Shown: positions 20,477 through 29,751, counted from the first letter of the stretch. The stretch: DNA of 64,000 nucleotides from CAXSEF01 sp050920955 (GCA_050920955.1 JBPBQS010000132.1:9534-73533); one strand, 5' to 3'. The notes: generated by a model not told the origin, from the sequence alone. Numbers and translations are program-made.

Positions 20477-21494
20477 ACGCCCCGTCAGGCAGCCAGCCCA
20501 TCGCCATCAGCACGCTCGCCGTCAGCACGAGCCAGAACAGCGACAGGGGCAGGAAGACCTTCCAGCCCAGGCGCATGAGCTGGTCGTAGCGGAAGCGCGG
20601 GAAGGTCGCGCGCACCCAGACGAACATGAACATCACCAGCGCGATCTTGAGCAGGAACCACACCGTGCCCGGGACCCAGGTGAACGGCGCGATGCCGAAC
20701 GGCGCCTGCCAGCCGCCCATGAACAGGATCGACGTCATCGCCGCCATCAGGAACATATTGGCGTACTCGCCCAGGAAGAACAGGCCGTACGACATCGAGC
20801 TGTACTCGACCATGAAGCCGGCGACGATCTCGCTCTCGCCCTCGGCCAGGTCGAAGGGGGCGCGGTTGGTCTCTGCCAGCGCGGAGATGAAGAACACCAC
20901 GAACATCGGCAGCAGCGGGACGCAGAACCACACGTGCTTCTGCGCGCGGACGATGTCGTTGAGGTTCAGCGAGCCGACGCACAGCAGCACGCAGACGATC
21001 ACGAGGCCCATGGAGACCTCGTAGCTCACCATCTGCGCGGCCGAGCGGAGCGCGCCGAGGAACGCGTACTTGGAGTTGCTGGCCCAGCCGGCGATGATGA
21101 TGCCGTAGACGCCGAGCGAGCTGATCGCGAACAGGTAGAGCACGCCCACGTTGATGTCGGCGATCGCCCAGCCGTCGCCCATCGGGATCACCGCCCAGGC
21201 GATCATCGCCAGCACGAAGGTCAGGACCGGGGCCAGGAGGAACAGGGCGCGGTTGGCGCCGGTGGGGACCACCGTCTCCTTGGTGAGCATCTTCAGGGCG
21301 TCGGCGAAGGGCTGCAGCAGGCCGAACGGGCCCACCACGTTGGGGCCGACGCGGAGCTGCATGGCGGCCAGGATCTTGCGCTCGGCGTAGGTCATGTAGG
21401 CGACCGAGACCAGCAGCGGCACCATGATCGCCAGCGTCTCGGCCAGCGTCAGGGCCAGGCGGCCGCCGGTGGTGTCGAACAGGAGATGCGTCAC
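20475..21494 (-). CDS. nuoH: NADH-quinone oxidoreductase subunit H
   Basis: A 339-residue membrane subunit with eight helices that forms much of the quinone-entry channel. YMTYAERKILAAMQLRVGPNVVGPFGLLQPFADALKML, the SSLGVYGIIIAGWASNSKY block and the acidic loop AETNRAPFDLAEGESEIVAGF are strongly diagnostic. The GTG start at 21494 follows the nuoG stop by four bases. Confidence 0.97.
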   Translation of the reverse strand: MTHLLFDTTGGRLALTLAETLAIMVPLLVSVAYMTYAERKILAAMQLRVGPNVVGPFGLLQPFADALKMLTKETVVPTGANRALFLLAPVLTFVLAMIAWAVIPMGDGWAIADINVGVLYLFAISSLGVYGIIIAGWASNSKYAFLGALRSAAQMVSYEVSMGLVIVCVLLCVGSLNLNDIVRAQKHVWFCVPLLPMFVVFFISALAETNRAPFDLAEGESEIVAGFMVEYSSMSYGLFFLGEYANMFLMAAMTSILFMGGWQAPFGIAPFTWVPGTVWFLLKIALVMFMFVWVRATFPRFRYDQLMRLGWKVFLPLSLFWLVLTASVLMAMGWLPDGA

Positions 21495-21498
21495 CGGC

Positions 21499-23583
21499 TC
21501 ACTCCGCCGCCTGCAGGGTGGCAGCCGCCCGGGCGGGGCGCGTCAGCTCCTCCGTGCACTCGGCCATGGTGGCGCTGGCGCGGCTGATCGGGTCGGTCTG
21601 GTAGTAGTCCGCGATCGCGGGGACGAACGGGGCGCCGGACACGGCGCGCGGGTCGCCGGCCGGGCCGCCGCGCTCGGAGGCGCCGAAGCGCGGCAGGCCC
21701 TCGCGGGCGAACACCGGGTTGACGGCGGCGAGGCGGTCGCGCACGGCGTCGAGGTCGTCGTACGGCAGGGCGTGGCCGACCGTCTCGCTGAACGCGCGCA
21801 GGATGCGCCAGTCCTCGCGGGCGTCTCCCGGTGGGAACACCGAGCGCAGGCCGCGCTGCACGCGCCCCTCGGTGCTGACCCAGGTGCCGGGCTTCTCCAC
21901 GTAGGCGGCGCCGGGCAGGATCACGTCGGCGCGCGCGGCGCCGCGGTCGCCGTGGTGGCCCTGGTAGACGACGAAGGTGTCGGCGCCGATGCGCGCGGTG
22001 TCGAACTCGTCGGCGCCGAGCAGCCACAGCAGGTCCACGCCGCCGCCCATCATGCCCGCGAGGTCGAGCCCGCCCTCGCCCGGCAGGAAGCCGAGGTCGA
22101 GCGCGCCGACGCGCGCGGCCGCCGTGTGCAGCACGTTGAAGCCGTGCCAGTCCGCCTCCAGCGCGCCGACCGCGCCGGCCAGCGACCAGCACGCGGCGAG
22201 CACCGCAGCCCCGTCCGGGCGCGACAGGGCCCCCTGCCCCACCACGATCATCGGCCGCTTCGCCTCGAGCAGCGCGTGGGCGAAGGCGCCCGCGGCGCCG
22301 GGCTGCGCGGTGTCGGTCACGGAGGCCAGAGCCTGCGGGCCGTCGCCGAGCCAGGTCGCCGGGTAGGTCAGGTCCCAGGGCGCGCCGATGGCGCCGATGG
22401 CGAGGCCGCCGGCGAGGTAGCGCTTGCGGATGCGCGCGTTCAGCACCGGCGCCTCGTGGCGCGGGTTGGTGCCGACGAGCAGGATGGCGTCGGCCTCCTC
22501 GATCCCGGCGATCGTGGTGTTGAAGGTGTAGAACTCGCGGCGCGTGGCATCGAGCGCGGCCCCGTCCTGGCGGCAGTCCAGGTTCGCCGAGCCGAGCGCG
22601 CCCATCAGGTCGCGTAGCGCCACCATGCTCTCCGCGTCGCACAGGTCGCCGGCCAGCGCGCCGATCCGCGCCCCGGGCAGGCCGTCGAGGCGGCGGGCGA
22701 TGGTGGCGAAGGCCTCGGCCCAGCTCGCGGGCTTGAGCGTGCCGTCGCGGCGCACCCAGGCGCGGTCGAGGCGGCGGCGCTTGAGGCCGTCGACGGAGTG
22801 GCGGCTCTTGTCGCCGAGCCACTCCTCGTTCACCGCGTCGTTGGTGCGCGGCAGGATGCGCAGCACCTCGGGCCCGCGCGCGTCGATGCGGATCGGCGAG
22901 CCCACGGCGTCGAGCGCGTCCACGCCGTCGACCTTGCCCAGCTCCCAGGGCCGGGTGACGAAGGCGTACGGCTTGGAGGTCAGCGCGCCGACGGGGCAGA
23001 TGTCGACGAGGTTGCCGCTCAGCTCCGAGGTCAGGGCCTTCTCGACGTAGGTGCCGATCTCCATGCCCTCGCCACGCGAGGTGGCGCCCAGCTCGGGCAC
23101 GCCCGCGACCTCGGTGGCGAAGCGGACGCAGCGCGTGCACTGGATGCAGCGCGTCATCACCGTCTTGACGATCGGCCCGAGGTACTTGTCCTTCACGACG
23201 CGCTTGTTCTCGGCGTAGCGCGAGTGGTCGCCGCCGTAGGAGTAGGCCTCGTCCTGCAGGTCGCACTCGCCGCCCTGGTCGCAGATCGGGCAGTCGAGCG
23301 GGTGGTTGATGAGCAGGAACTCCATCACGCCGCGCCGCGCCCTGCGCACCATCTCGCTGTCGGTGTGCACGACCATGCCCTCGGCGACCGGGAAGGCGCA
23401 GGAGGCCACCGGCTTGGGCGCCTTCTCCACCTCGACCAGGCACATGCGGCAGTTGCCCGCGACGGACAGCCGCTCGTGGTAGCAGAACTTCGGGATCTCC
23501 TTGCCGGCGTGCTCGCAGGCCTGCAGCACGGAGCTGCCGTTGGGGACCTCGACCTCGGTCCCGTCGATCGTGAGCTTGGTCAT
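21499..23583 (-). CDS. nuoG: NADH-quinone oxidoreductase subunit G
   Basis: A 694-residue subunit of the NADH-dehydrogenase arm. An N-terminal [2Fe-2S] ferredoxin domain has CYHE and CRMC (about 34-49). The [4Fe-4S] sites include HPLDCPICDQGGECDLQD and a second pair in CIQCTRCVRF and ICPVGAL. The rest is a degenerate molybdopterin-oxidoreductase domain, as in other alphaproteobacterial NuoG. It is followed closely by nuoH; a repeat separates it from nuoF. Confidence 0.97.
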   Translation of the reverse strand: MTKLTIDGTEVEVPNGSSVLQACEHAGKEIPKFCYHERLSVAGNCRMCLVEVEKAPKPVASCAFPVAEGMVVHTDSEMVRRARRGVMEFLLINHPLDCPICDQGGECDLQDEAYSYGGDHSRYAENKRVVKDKYLGPIVKTVMTRCIQCTRCVRFATEVAGVPELGATSRGEGMEIGTYVEKALTSELSGNLVDICPVGALTSKPYAFVTRPWELGKVDGVDALDAVGSPIRIDARGPEVLRILPRTNDAVNEEWLGDKSRHSVDGLKRRRLDRAWVRRDGTLKPASWAEAFATIARRLDGLPGARIGALAGDLCDAESMVALRDLMGALGSANLDCRQDGAALDATRREFYTFNTTIAGIEEADAILLVGTNPRHEAPVLNARIRKRYLAGGLAIGAIGAPWDLTYPATWLGDGPQALASVTDTAQPGAAGAFAHALLEAKRPMIVVGQGALSRPDGAAVLAACWSLAGAVGALEADWHGFNVLHTAAARVGALDLGFLPGEGGLDLAGMMGGGVDLLWLLGADEFDTARIGADTFVVYQGHHGDRGAARADVILPGAAYVEKPGTWVSTEGRVQRGLRSVFPPGDAREDWRILRAFSETVGHALPYDDLDAVRDRLAAVNPVFAREGLPRFGASERGGPAGDPRAVSGAPFVPAIADYYQTDPISRASATMAECTEELTRPARAAATLQAAE

Positions 23584-23600
23584 CGCGTCGCCCCACAGGA

Positions 23601-23756
23601 GAAAGGCCAGGGCTCTGCCCTGGACCCGCCAAAGGCCGGGCCTTTGGAAACCATCACTTCAGGCCGGCGGCACGCGGCCACGGCCCGTGCCCCCGAGTCG
23701 CGCCGGTCCAGGGGCGGCTCGCCCCTGCCGGGTCCGGGCAGCGCCCGGCCTTCCTT
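23601..23756. repeat. Palindromic repeat, divergent long copy
   Basis: The left half (CCAGGGC/GCCCTGG, AAAGGCCGGGCCTTT) and right half (CCAGGGGCGGC/CGCCCCTG, CCGGGCAGCGCCCGG, CTTCCTTC) are separated by about 45 bases of unrelated sequence. It lies between nuoF and nuoG. Confidence 0.75.
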
Positions 23757-25084
23757 CACTCCGCCGCGATCGGCAGGTTGGCCGGCGTCGGCGCGATCCG
23801 CTGCGGCTGCGCGGGCCGTGCCTTGCGCTCGGCGATGCGCGCCTCGATCACCGGGCGGAAGTTGCGGATCAGCCCCTGCACCGGCCAGGCCGCGCCGTCG
23901 GCGAGCGCGCAGATGGTGTGGCCCTCGATCTGGCGGCTGACCTGGTCGAGCATGTCGATCTCCTCGACCTCGGCGCGGCCCTCGACCATGCGGTCGAGGA
24001 TGCGCATCATCCAGCCCGTGCCCTCGCGGCAGGGCGTGCACTGCCCGCAGGTCTCGTGCTTGTAGAAGTGCGCGAGGTTGGCGATGCACTTGATCACGTC
24101 GGCCGACTTGTCGAGCACGATCACCGCCGCGGTGCCGAGCGCGCTCTTGGCGTCGCGCAGGCTGTCGAAGTCCATGAGCACGTCGTCGCACGCGCCGGCG
24201 GCGAGGATCGGCGTGGACGAGCCGCCGGGGATGATGCCCTGCAGGTTGTCCCAGCCGCCGCGCACGCCGCCGCAATGCTTGTCGATGAGCTCGCGGAGGG
24301 GAATGCTCATCTCCTCCTCGACGTTGCACGGCTTGTTCACGTGGCCGGAGATCGAGAAGATCTTGGTCCCCGTGTTCTTGGGGCGGCCGAACGAGGAGAA
24401 CCAGGCGGCGCCGCGGCGCAGGATCGCGGGCGCGGTGGCGATGGTCTCGACGTTGTTCACCGTGGAGGGGCAGCCGTAGAGGCCGACGGCGGCGGGGAAC
24501 GGCGGCTTGAGGCGCGGCAGGCCCTTCTTGCCCTCCAGGCTCTCGATCAGCGCGGTCTCCTCGCCGCAGATGTAGGCGCCGGCGCCACGGTGCAGGAACA
24601 CGTCGCAGTCCCAGCCGGAACCGCAGGCGTTCTTCCCGATGAGCCCGGCGTCGTAGGCCTCGTCGATGGCGACCTGCAGGTTCAGGTGCTCGTTGTAGTA
24701 TTCGCCGCGGATGTAGATGTAGGCCGCGTGGGCGCCGATCGCGAAGGCGCCGAGCAGGCAGCCCTCGACCAGCTTGTGCGGGTCGTGGCGCATGATCTCG
24801 CGGTCCTTGCAGGTGCCCGGCTCGCTCTCGTCGGCGTTGACCACGAGGTAGTGCGGGCGGCCGTCGGACTGCTTGGGCATGAACGACCACTTCATGCCGG
24901 TGGGGAAGCCCGCGCCGCCGCGGCCGCGCAGCCCGGAGGCCTTCATCTCGTCGATGATCGCGTCGCGGCCGCGCGCCAGGATCGCCGCCGTGCCGTCCCA
25001 GTCGCCGCGTTTGCGGGCGCCGTCCAGGTGCCAGTCGTGCAGCCCGTACAGGTTGGTGAAGACGCGGTCGCGATCGTTGAGCAT
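23756..25084 (-). CDS. nuoF: NADH-quinone oxidoreductase subunit F
   Basis: A 442-residue subunit that binds FMN and NADH. The NADH/FMN region is LRGRGGAGFPTGMKW, the glycine-rich GAGAYICGEETALIESLEG and PCNVEE blocks follow, and cluster N3 is bound by the C-terminal CGQCTPCREGTGW plus a later Cys. It shares bases with the nuoE stop (TGATG), so translation with nuoE is coupled. Length is normal. Confidence 0.97.
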   Translation of the reverse strand: MLNDRDRVFTNLYGLHDWHLDGARKRGDWDGTAAILARGRDAIIDEMKASGLRGRGGAGFPTGMKWSFMPKQSDGRPHYLVVNADESEPGTCKDREIMRHDPHKLVEGCLLGAFAIGAHAAYIYIRGEYYNEHLNLQVAIDEAYDAGLIGKNACGSGWDCDVFLHRGAGAYICGEETALIESLEGKKGLPRLKPPFPAAVGLYGCPSTVNNVETIATAPAILRRGAAWFSSFGRPKNTGTKIFSISGHVNKPCNVEEEMSIPLRELIDKHCGGVRGGWDNLQGIIPGGSSTPILAAGACDDVLMDFDSLRDAKSALGTAAVIVLDKSADVIKCIANLAHFYKHETCGQCTPCREGTGWMMRILDRMVEGRAEVEEIDMLDQVSRQIEGHTICALADGAAWPVQGLIRNFRPVIEARIAERKARPAQPQRIAPTPANLPIAAE

Positions 25085-26013
25085 CAGCCCACTTCCTTCC
25101 CGTGCGGGGTGGGCGACCCCCCGCCGTCGTATCCCTCGCCCGTCAGCTCCAGCAGCGTCTGCGGCCCGCCCTCGGGGGCGGAGCCGCGCCGCCCGATCAT
25201 CGAGCCCGCCGGCGGCGGCGCGTCGCCCCGCTTGAGCGAGCGCAGCAGCGCCTCCGTCAGCTCGCCCGTCAGGTCCTCGTAGTAGTCGTCGTTGACCTGC
25301 AGGATCGGCGCGTTGGCGCAGCCGCCGAGGCACTCGACCGAGGTCATGGTGAACAGCCCGTCGGCGCTGCTCTCGCCGAAGCCGCCCAGGCCGGCGACGC
25401 GCTTGCACGCCTCCGTCACATCGTCCGATCCGCGCAGCCAGCAAGGGGCCGTGGTGCAGACCTGGAGGTGGTACTTGCCGACCGGGGTGGTGTTGAACAT
25501 CAGGTAGAAGGTCGCGACCTCGTACACCCGGATCGGCGCCATGCCGAGGCGCGCCGCCACCGCGTCCATCGCCACGCGCGGCACCCAGCCGGAGCCGGTC
25601 TGCCGCCGCATCTGGCCCTGCGCCTCGTACAGCAGCGGGATCACGCCGCTGGCCTGGCGGCCCTCCGGGTACTTCGCAAGGATGCGGGCGATCGCCGCCT
25701 CGCTCTGCGCGTCGAAGCTGAAGCTGTCCGGCTCGCCCTTGTGCGGGCCGGGCGCGCCGCCGCCCATGACCTCGGCCGAGAACGCGCCGGCCAGCGGCTG
25801 CGGCCCGCCCTCGCCCGGCAGGCCGGTCGCGAGCCCGCCCAGCGCCGAGCCGCGCAACCCCTCTGCCGTCACCGTGGCGCCGCCGGGCGCGCCCACCGGG
25901 ACCGCCTGGTGCGCCACGCCGCTGGTGCTGGTCGCGCCCTCGCCGCCGGCGAGGTTGCCCTCGGTCGGCTTCGCGCCGGGGCCGCGCGGCGCCCCCACCC
26001 CGGAGCCGCTCAT
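25084..26013 (-). CDS. nuoE: NADH-quinone oxidoreductase subunit E with long N-terminal extension
   Basis: The last 215 or so residues are a normal NuoE: a thioredoxin-like fold with [2Fe-2S] ligands in CTTAPCWLRG and CLGGCANAP. They are preceded by about 90 residues rich in Gly, Ala and Pro with no fold I recognise. The total of 309 residues compares with about 160-240 in relatives. ATG 26013 overlaps the nuoD stop (TGATG), which favours this start; the next ATG downstream is at MGGGAPGPHKG, nearer the conserved core. If 26013 is used, the tail is an unusual disordered leader on a matrix-arm subunit. Confidence 0.9.
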   Translation of the reverse strand: MSGSGVGAPRGPGAKPTEGNLAGGEGATSTSGVAHQAVPVGAPGGATVTAEGLRGSALGGLATGLPGEGGPQPLAGAFSAEVMGGGAPGPHKGEPDSFSFDAQSEAAIARILAKYPEGRQASGVIPLLYEAQGQMRRQTGSGWVPRVAMDAVAARLGMAPIRVYEVATFYLMFNTTPVGKYHLQVCTTAPCWLRGSDDVTEACKRVAGLGGFGESSADGLFTMTSVECLGGCANAPILQVNDDYYEDLTGELTEALLRSLKRGDAPPPAGSMIGRRGSAPEGGPQTLLELTGEGYDGGGSPTPHGKEVG

Positions 26014-27260
26014 CAGCGGTCGATCTCGCCGAACACCAGGTCGAGCGACCCGATGCAGGCGACGGCGTCGGCGAGCATGTGCCGCTTGCTCATGAACTCC
26101 AGCGCCTGGAGGTGGGAGAACCCGGTCGGCCGGATCTTGCAGCGGTAGGGCCGGTTGGAGCCGTCGGCGACCAGGTAGACGCCGAACTCGCCCTTGGGGC
26201 TCTCGGTGGCGGTGTAGGTGGCGCCCTTGGGCACGTGGAAGCCTTCCGTGTACAGCTTGAAGTGGTGGATCAGCGCCTCCATCGAGCGCTTCATGTCCTC
26301 GCGCTTGGGCGGCGTGATCTTGTGGTCCTGGACCTTGATCGGGCCAGGGCGCATGCGGTCGAGGCACTGGCGCACGATGCGCACGCTCTCGCGCATCTCC
26401 TCGATGCGCACGAGGTAGCGGTCGTAGCAGTCGCCGTTGCGCGCCACGGGGACGTCGAACTCGACTTCCCCGTATTTGTCGTAGGGCTGGCTGCGGCGCA
26501 GGTCCCACGGCAGGCCGGAGGCGCGCAGGCAGGGCCCGGAGAAGCCCCAGGCCAGCGCCTGCTCGGCGGTCATGATGCCGATGTCGACGGTGCGCTGCTT
26601 CCAGATGCGGTTGCCGGTCAGCAGCGAGGACAGGTCGTCGATGAACTTCGGGAAGCTCTCGCACCACTCGCCGATGCGGTCGGCCAGGCCCGCGGGCATG
26701 TCCTTGGCCACGCCGCCCGGGCGGAAGTAGTTGGCGTGCATGCGCGCGCCGGAGACCTGCTCGTAGAACTCCATCAGCTTCTCGCGCTCCTCGTGGCCCC
26801 AGAGCACCGGGGTGAGGGCGCCGACGTCGAGCGCGTAGGTCGTGATGTTGAGCAGGTGGTTCAGCACGCGGGTGATCTCGGCGAACATCGTCCGGATCCA
26901 CTGCGCCCGCTCCGGCGCCCGCACGCCGAGCAGCTTCTCCACGGCGAGCGCGAAGGTGTGCTCCATGCACATGGGCGAGACGTAGTCGAGGCGGTCGAAG
27001 TACGGGTTGGCCTGCAGGTAGGTCTTGTACTCGATCAGCTTCTCGGTGCCACGGTGCAGCAGGCCGATGTGCGGGTCGGCGCGCTCCACGACCTCGCCGT
27101 CCATCTCGACGACCAGGCGCAGCACGCCGTGGGCCGCGGGGTGCTGCGGCCCGAAGTTCATCGCGTGGCTGTCGATCTCCACGGTCTTGCTGGTGCGCCC
27201 GGCCTGGTCGTTCGGGACGGTGACCTCGGGCACGCCCGGGACCTCAAGAAGCGCGCTCAT
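26013..27260 (-). CDS. nuoD: NADH-quinone oxidoreductase subunit D
   Basis: A 415-residue 49-kDa-type subunit that lines the quinone pocket. NFGPQHPAAHGVLRLVVEMDGE contains the quinone-site histidines, and the RGTEKLIEYKTY, FAEITRVLNHL and DLVFGEIDR blocks are conserved. It overlaps nuoC by four bases (ATGA) and nuoE by TGATG, so C-D-E-F form a coupled series. Confidence 0.97.
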   Translation of the reverse strand: MSALLEVPGVPEVTVPNDQAGRTSKTVEIDSHAMNFGPQHPAAHGVLRLVVEMDGEVVERADPHIGLLHRGTEKLIEYKTYLQANPYFDRLDYVSPMCMEHTFALAVEKLLGVRAPERAQWIRTMFAEITRVLNHLLNITTYALDVGALTPVLWGHEEREKLMEFYEQVSGARMHANYFRPGGVAKDMPAGLADRIGEWCESFPKFIDDLSSLLTGNRIWKQRTVDIGIMTAEQALAWGFSGPCLRASGLPWDLRRSQPYDKYGEVEFDVPVARNGDCYDRYLVRIEEMRESVRIVRQCLDRMRPGPIKVQDHKITPPKREDMKRSMEALIHHFKLYTEGFHVPKGATYTATESPKGEFGVYLVADGSNRPYRCKIRPTGFSHLQALEFMSKRHMLADAVACIGSLDLVFGEIDR

Positions 27261-28003
27261 GGCTTGGCTCCCCCCGGCGCGGCGGGCACGGGTGCCCCCT
27301 GCCGCGCGACGTGCGCCTTCTCGTCGCCGGGGAGCGTGACCATGCCCTCCCACGGCGAGATGAAGTCGAAGTTGCGGAAGTCCTGGGTCAGGCGGACGCG
27401 CTCGTTGACCACCTGCTTGCGCTCCTCGTCGTAGCGGACCTCGACGTGGCCGGTCAGCGGGAAGTCCTTGCGCAGCGGGTGGCCGTCGAAGCCGTAGTCG
27501 GTGAGGATGCGGCGGTGGTCCGGCTGGCCGGCGAACAGGATGCCGAACAGGTCCCAGGCCTCGCGCTCCCACCAGGTGGCGCACGGCCAGATCTCGTGCA
27601 CCGAGGGCACCATCGCCGTCTCGTCGGTACGCACGATCACGCGCACGCGCTGGTTCAGCGACACGGACAGCAGGTTGTAGACGACGTCGAAGCGCTCGGC
27701 GCGCTCGGGCCAGTCCACGCCGCAGATGTCCATGCACTGCTCGAAGGCGAAGCGCGGCTCGTCGCGCAGGAACACCATCAGCGGCAGCAGCACGTCGCGC
27801 GACGCGTGCACCACAAGCTCGCCGCCCTCCAGCGCCGCGGACGAGACGCCGGCGACCCCCGTGGACAGCAGCACGCCGAGCGACTCCAGCCGCGCCGCCT
27901 CGGCCGGCGTGAGCCCGCCCTGGGGGGCCGCCGGCAGGAACCCGGTCATCGTGCGGTCGGCCGCCTTGACGCCGACCGGCTTGCCGGCCTCGCCCTCAGC
28001 CAC
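27257..28003 (-). CDS. nuoC: NADH-quinone oxidoreductase subunit C
   Basis: A 248-residue 30-kDa-type subunit. CMDICGVDWPERAERFDVVYNLLS, the WWEREAWDLFGILFAGQPDHRRILTDYGF block and the HPLRKDFPL motif are diagnostic. GTG 28003 overlaps the end of nuoB by eight bases; an internal ATG at 27949 would remove 18 residues and is a possible alternative. It docks against NuoD and NuoB at the base of the peripheral arm. Confidence 0.95.
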   Translation of the reverse strand: MAEGEAGKPVGVKAADRTMTGFLPAAPQGGLTPAEAARLESLGVLLSTGVAGVSSAALEGGELVVHASRDVLLPLMVFLRDEPRFAFEQCMDICGVDWPERAERFDVVYNLLSVSLNQRVRVIVRTDETAMVPSVHEIWPCATWWEREAWDLFGILFAGQPDHRRILTDYGFDGHPLRKDFPLTGHVEVRYDEERKQVVNERVRLTQDFRNFDFISPWEGMVTLPGDEKAHVARQGAPVPAAPGGAKP

Positions 28004-28586
28004 GCAGGATCGTCCCGGTGCGGCGGATCTTCTTCTGCAGCTGCATGATACCGTACACCAGCGCCTCCGCCGTGGGCGGGCAGCCGGGCACGTAGATGTC
28101 GACCGGCACGATCCGGTCGCAGCCGCGCACCACGGAGTACGAGTAGTGGTAGTAGCCGCCGCCGTTGGCGCAGCTGCCCATGGAGATCACCCAGCGCGGC
28201 TCCGGCATCTGGTCGTAGACCTTGCGCAGGGCCGGGGCCATCTTGTTGGTCAGCGTGCCGGAGACGATCATCACGTCGCTCTGCCGCGGGGAGGCGCGCG
28301 GGATCACCCCGAAGCGGTCCAGGTCGAAGCGCGGCATGTAGGCGTGGATCATCTCCACCGCGCAGCACGCCAGGCCGAACGTCATCGGCCACAGGCTGCC
28401 CGTGCGCGCCCAGTTCACCAGCTTGTCGACGTTGGCCACCACGTAGCCCTTGTCCGCGATCTCGCCGGTGATGCCGCGCACCACCGCGTCCTGCTCGGCC
28501 CCGGGCGCAAGCGCCTCGCGGTTCCAGGCGATCGCCACGTCCGAGCCGGCCATGCCGGGCCGGTCGGTCTCAGAGGCCGCACTCAT
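27996..28586 (-). CDS. nuoB: NADH-quinone oxidoreductase subunit B
   Basis: A 196-residue subunit holding the terminal N2 [4Fe-4S] cluster. The unusual adjacent cysteines are in FGLACCAVEM, with the other ligands in GSCANGGGYY and PGCPPTAEAL. It sits 34 bases after nuoA. The extra residues at the N-terminus are ordinary for Rhodospirillales. Confidence 0.97.
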   Translation of the reverse strand: MSAASETDRPGMAGSDVAIAWNREALAPGAEQDAVVRGITGEIADKGYVVANVDKLVNWARTGSLWPMTFGLACCAVEMIHAYMPRFDLDRFGVIPRASPRQSDVMIVSGTLTNKMAPALRKVYDQMPEPRWVISMGSCANGGGYYHYSYSVVRGCDRIVPVDIYVPGCPPTAEALVYGIMQLQKKIRRTGTILRG

Positions 28587-28620
28587 CGTGCCACTCCCAC
28601 AAATGCCATGCGCCAGGGCC

Positions 28621-28986
28621 TCACTGCCAGTCGAGCGCGCCCTTGCACCACTCGTAGATGAACCCGACCGTCAGCACGGCAAGGAACGCCATCATCGAGA
28701 AGAATCCGAACACCCCGATATGCGACAGGCTGACCGCCCAGGGGAACAGGAACGCCACCTCCAGGTCGAAGATGATGAACAGGATCGCCACCAGGTAGAA
28801 CCGCACGTCGAAGCGGCGGCGCGCGTCGTCGAACGGCTCGAAGCCGCACTCGTAGGCCGACAGCTTCTCCGCGTACGGCTTCTGCCGCGCCGCGATCAGC
28901 GAGCCGCCCAGCATGGCGCCGGCGATCACCGCGGCGAGGACCAGGAAGATCGCGATCGGGAAGTAGTTGGCCAGCAGGTCCTGCAC
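28621..28986 (-). CDS. nuoA: NADH-quinone oxidoreductase subunit A
   Basis: A 121-residue, three-helix subunit and the first gene of the nuo block. KLSAYECGFEPFDDARRRFDVRFYLVAILFIIFDLEVAFLFPW is the family signature, containing the flexible Cys loop near the quinone site. GTG 28986 is chosen because VQDLLANYFPIAIF is the conserved start and GGAG lies 7 bases upstream. The next feature upstream is a repeat and then tRNA-Asp. Confidence 0.95.
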   Translation of the reverse strand: MQDLLANYFPIAIFLVLAAVIAGAMLGGSLIAARQKPYAEKLSAYECGFEPFDDARRRFDVRFYLVAILFIIFDLEVAFLFPWAVSLSHIGVFGFFSMMAFLAVLTVGFIYEWCKGALDWQ

Positions 28987-29056
28987 GCCCTCACTCCTTG
29001 GTGCACCGCAGCGGATGGACCCTACGCGCGAACCGGGGCGCTCGCCAGGGAGGGCG

Positions 29057-29182
29057 AAGGAAGAAAGCATGGGCTCTGCCCAAACCCGCCAGGGCGAGCC
29101 GCCCTGGACTGGCCTTACTTAGGGGTGCGTTCCAAGGGCGCAGCCTTTGGCGGAGTTTGAGGCGGAGCCTCAACCTTGCTTG
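29057..29182. repeat. Palindromic repeat, two-unit copy
   Basis: GGAAGAAAGCATGGGC to CAACCTTGCTTGG, with GGGC/GCCC, CCAGGGCG/CGCCCTGG, AAGGGCGCAGCCTT and GAGGCGGAGCCTC pairs. It lies between nuoA and tRNA-Asp. Confidence 0.85.
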
Positions 29183-29188
29183 GCTGCG

Positions 29189-29265
<77 letters not shown>

Positions 29266-29319
29266 AGCGCCGCGGGGTTTATGGCCAGCGGGCCGGCACG
29301 TCAACCCGTATGTGGGGAA

Positions 29320-29391
29320 TGGGCGGTGACGGGATCGAACCGCCGGCCCTCTCGGTGTAAACGAGACGCTCTACCGCTGAGCTAACCGCCC
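29320..29391 (-). tRNA. tRNA-Val(TAC)
   Basis: Seventy-two bases, CCA not encoded. The acceptor stem is GGGCGGT/ACCGCCC, the D-stem GCTC/GAGC, the anticodon loop TTTACAC (anticodon TAC) between TCTCG and CGAGA, and the T-arm GGCGG-TTCGATC-CCGTC. Its first ten bases are also the last codons and stop of the HU gene. Confidence 0.95.
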
Positions 29392-29675
29392 CCATGGCCG
29401 GCGCCGCCGACCACCTGCTTGAAGATCCGCGCCGGCTTGAACCGCACCGAGCTGGTCTCGGGCAGGTCGATCACCTCGCCGGTGCGCGGGTTGCGCCCCT
29501 TGGCCGCCTTGCGCCGCGTCGGCATGAAGGTGCCGAAGCCGCTCAGCCGGACCTCGCGGCCCCCCTGCAGCGCCGCCTCGATCGCCGCCAGCGCCGCCTC
29601 GACGGCCTCCGAGGCCTTGCCGCGCGGCAGGTCCGCACCGGCAGCCACCGCGTCCACAAGCTCCGCCCTGTTCAT
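29382..29675 (-). CDS. hupB: DNA-binding protein HU
   Basis: A 97-residue HU/IHF-family protein: MNRAELVDAVAAGADLPRGKASEAVEAALAAI forms the helical half and VRLSGFGTF plus GRNPRTGEVIDLPETSSVRFKPA the DNA-gripping arm. It bends DNA and organises the nucleoid. It lies downstream of lon, as usual in the class. The final Gly codons and the TAG stop fall inside tRNA-Val, whose acceptor stem overlaps the coding end by ten bases. A Gly-rich tail (GGAGHGGG) replaces the usual end of the arm. Confidence 0.94.
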   Translation of the reverse strand: MNRAELVDAVAAGADLPRGKASEAVEAALAAIEAALQGGREVRLSGFGTFMPTRRKAAKGRNPRTGEVIDLPETSSVRFKPARIFKQVVGGAGHGGG

Positions 29676-29751
29676 CCTGACCCCTGCTCCCGCCGCATGC
29701 CCCGACCGGAGCACGCGGCGGGGCAGGACGTCCACCCCGGGAGGAAGGAAG

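Noticed and set aside
13680..28986. nuo block as a product of recent horizontal transfer
   Set aside because: All 14 genes are in the ancestral order with the same composition as the rest, in the expected alphaproteobacterial context.
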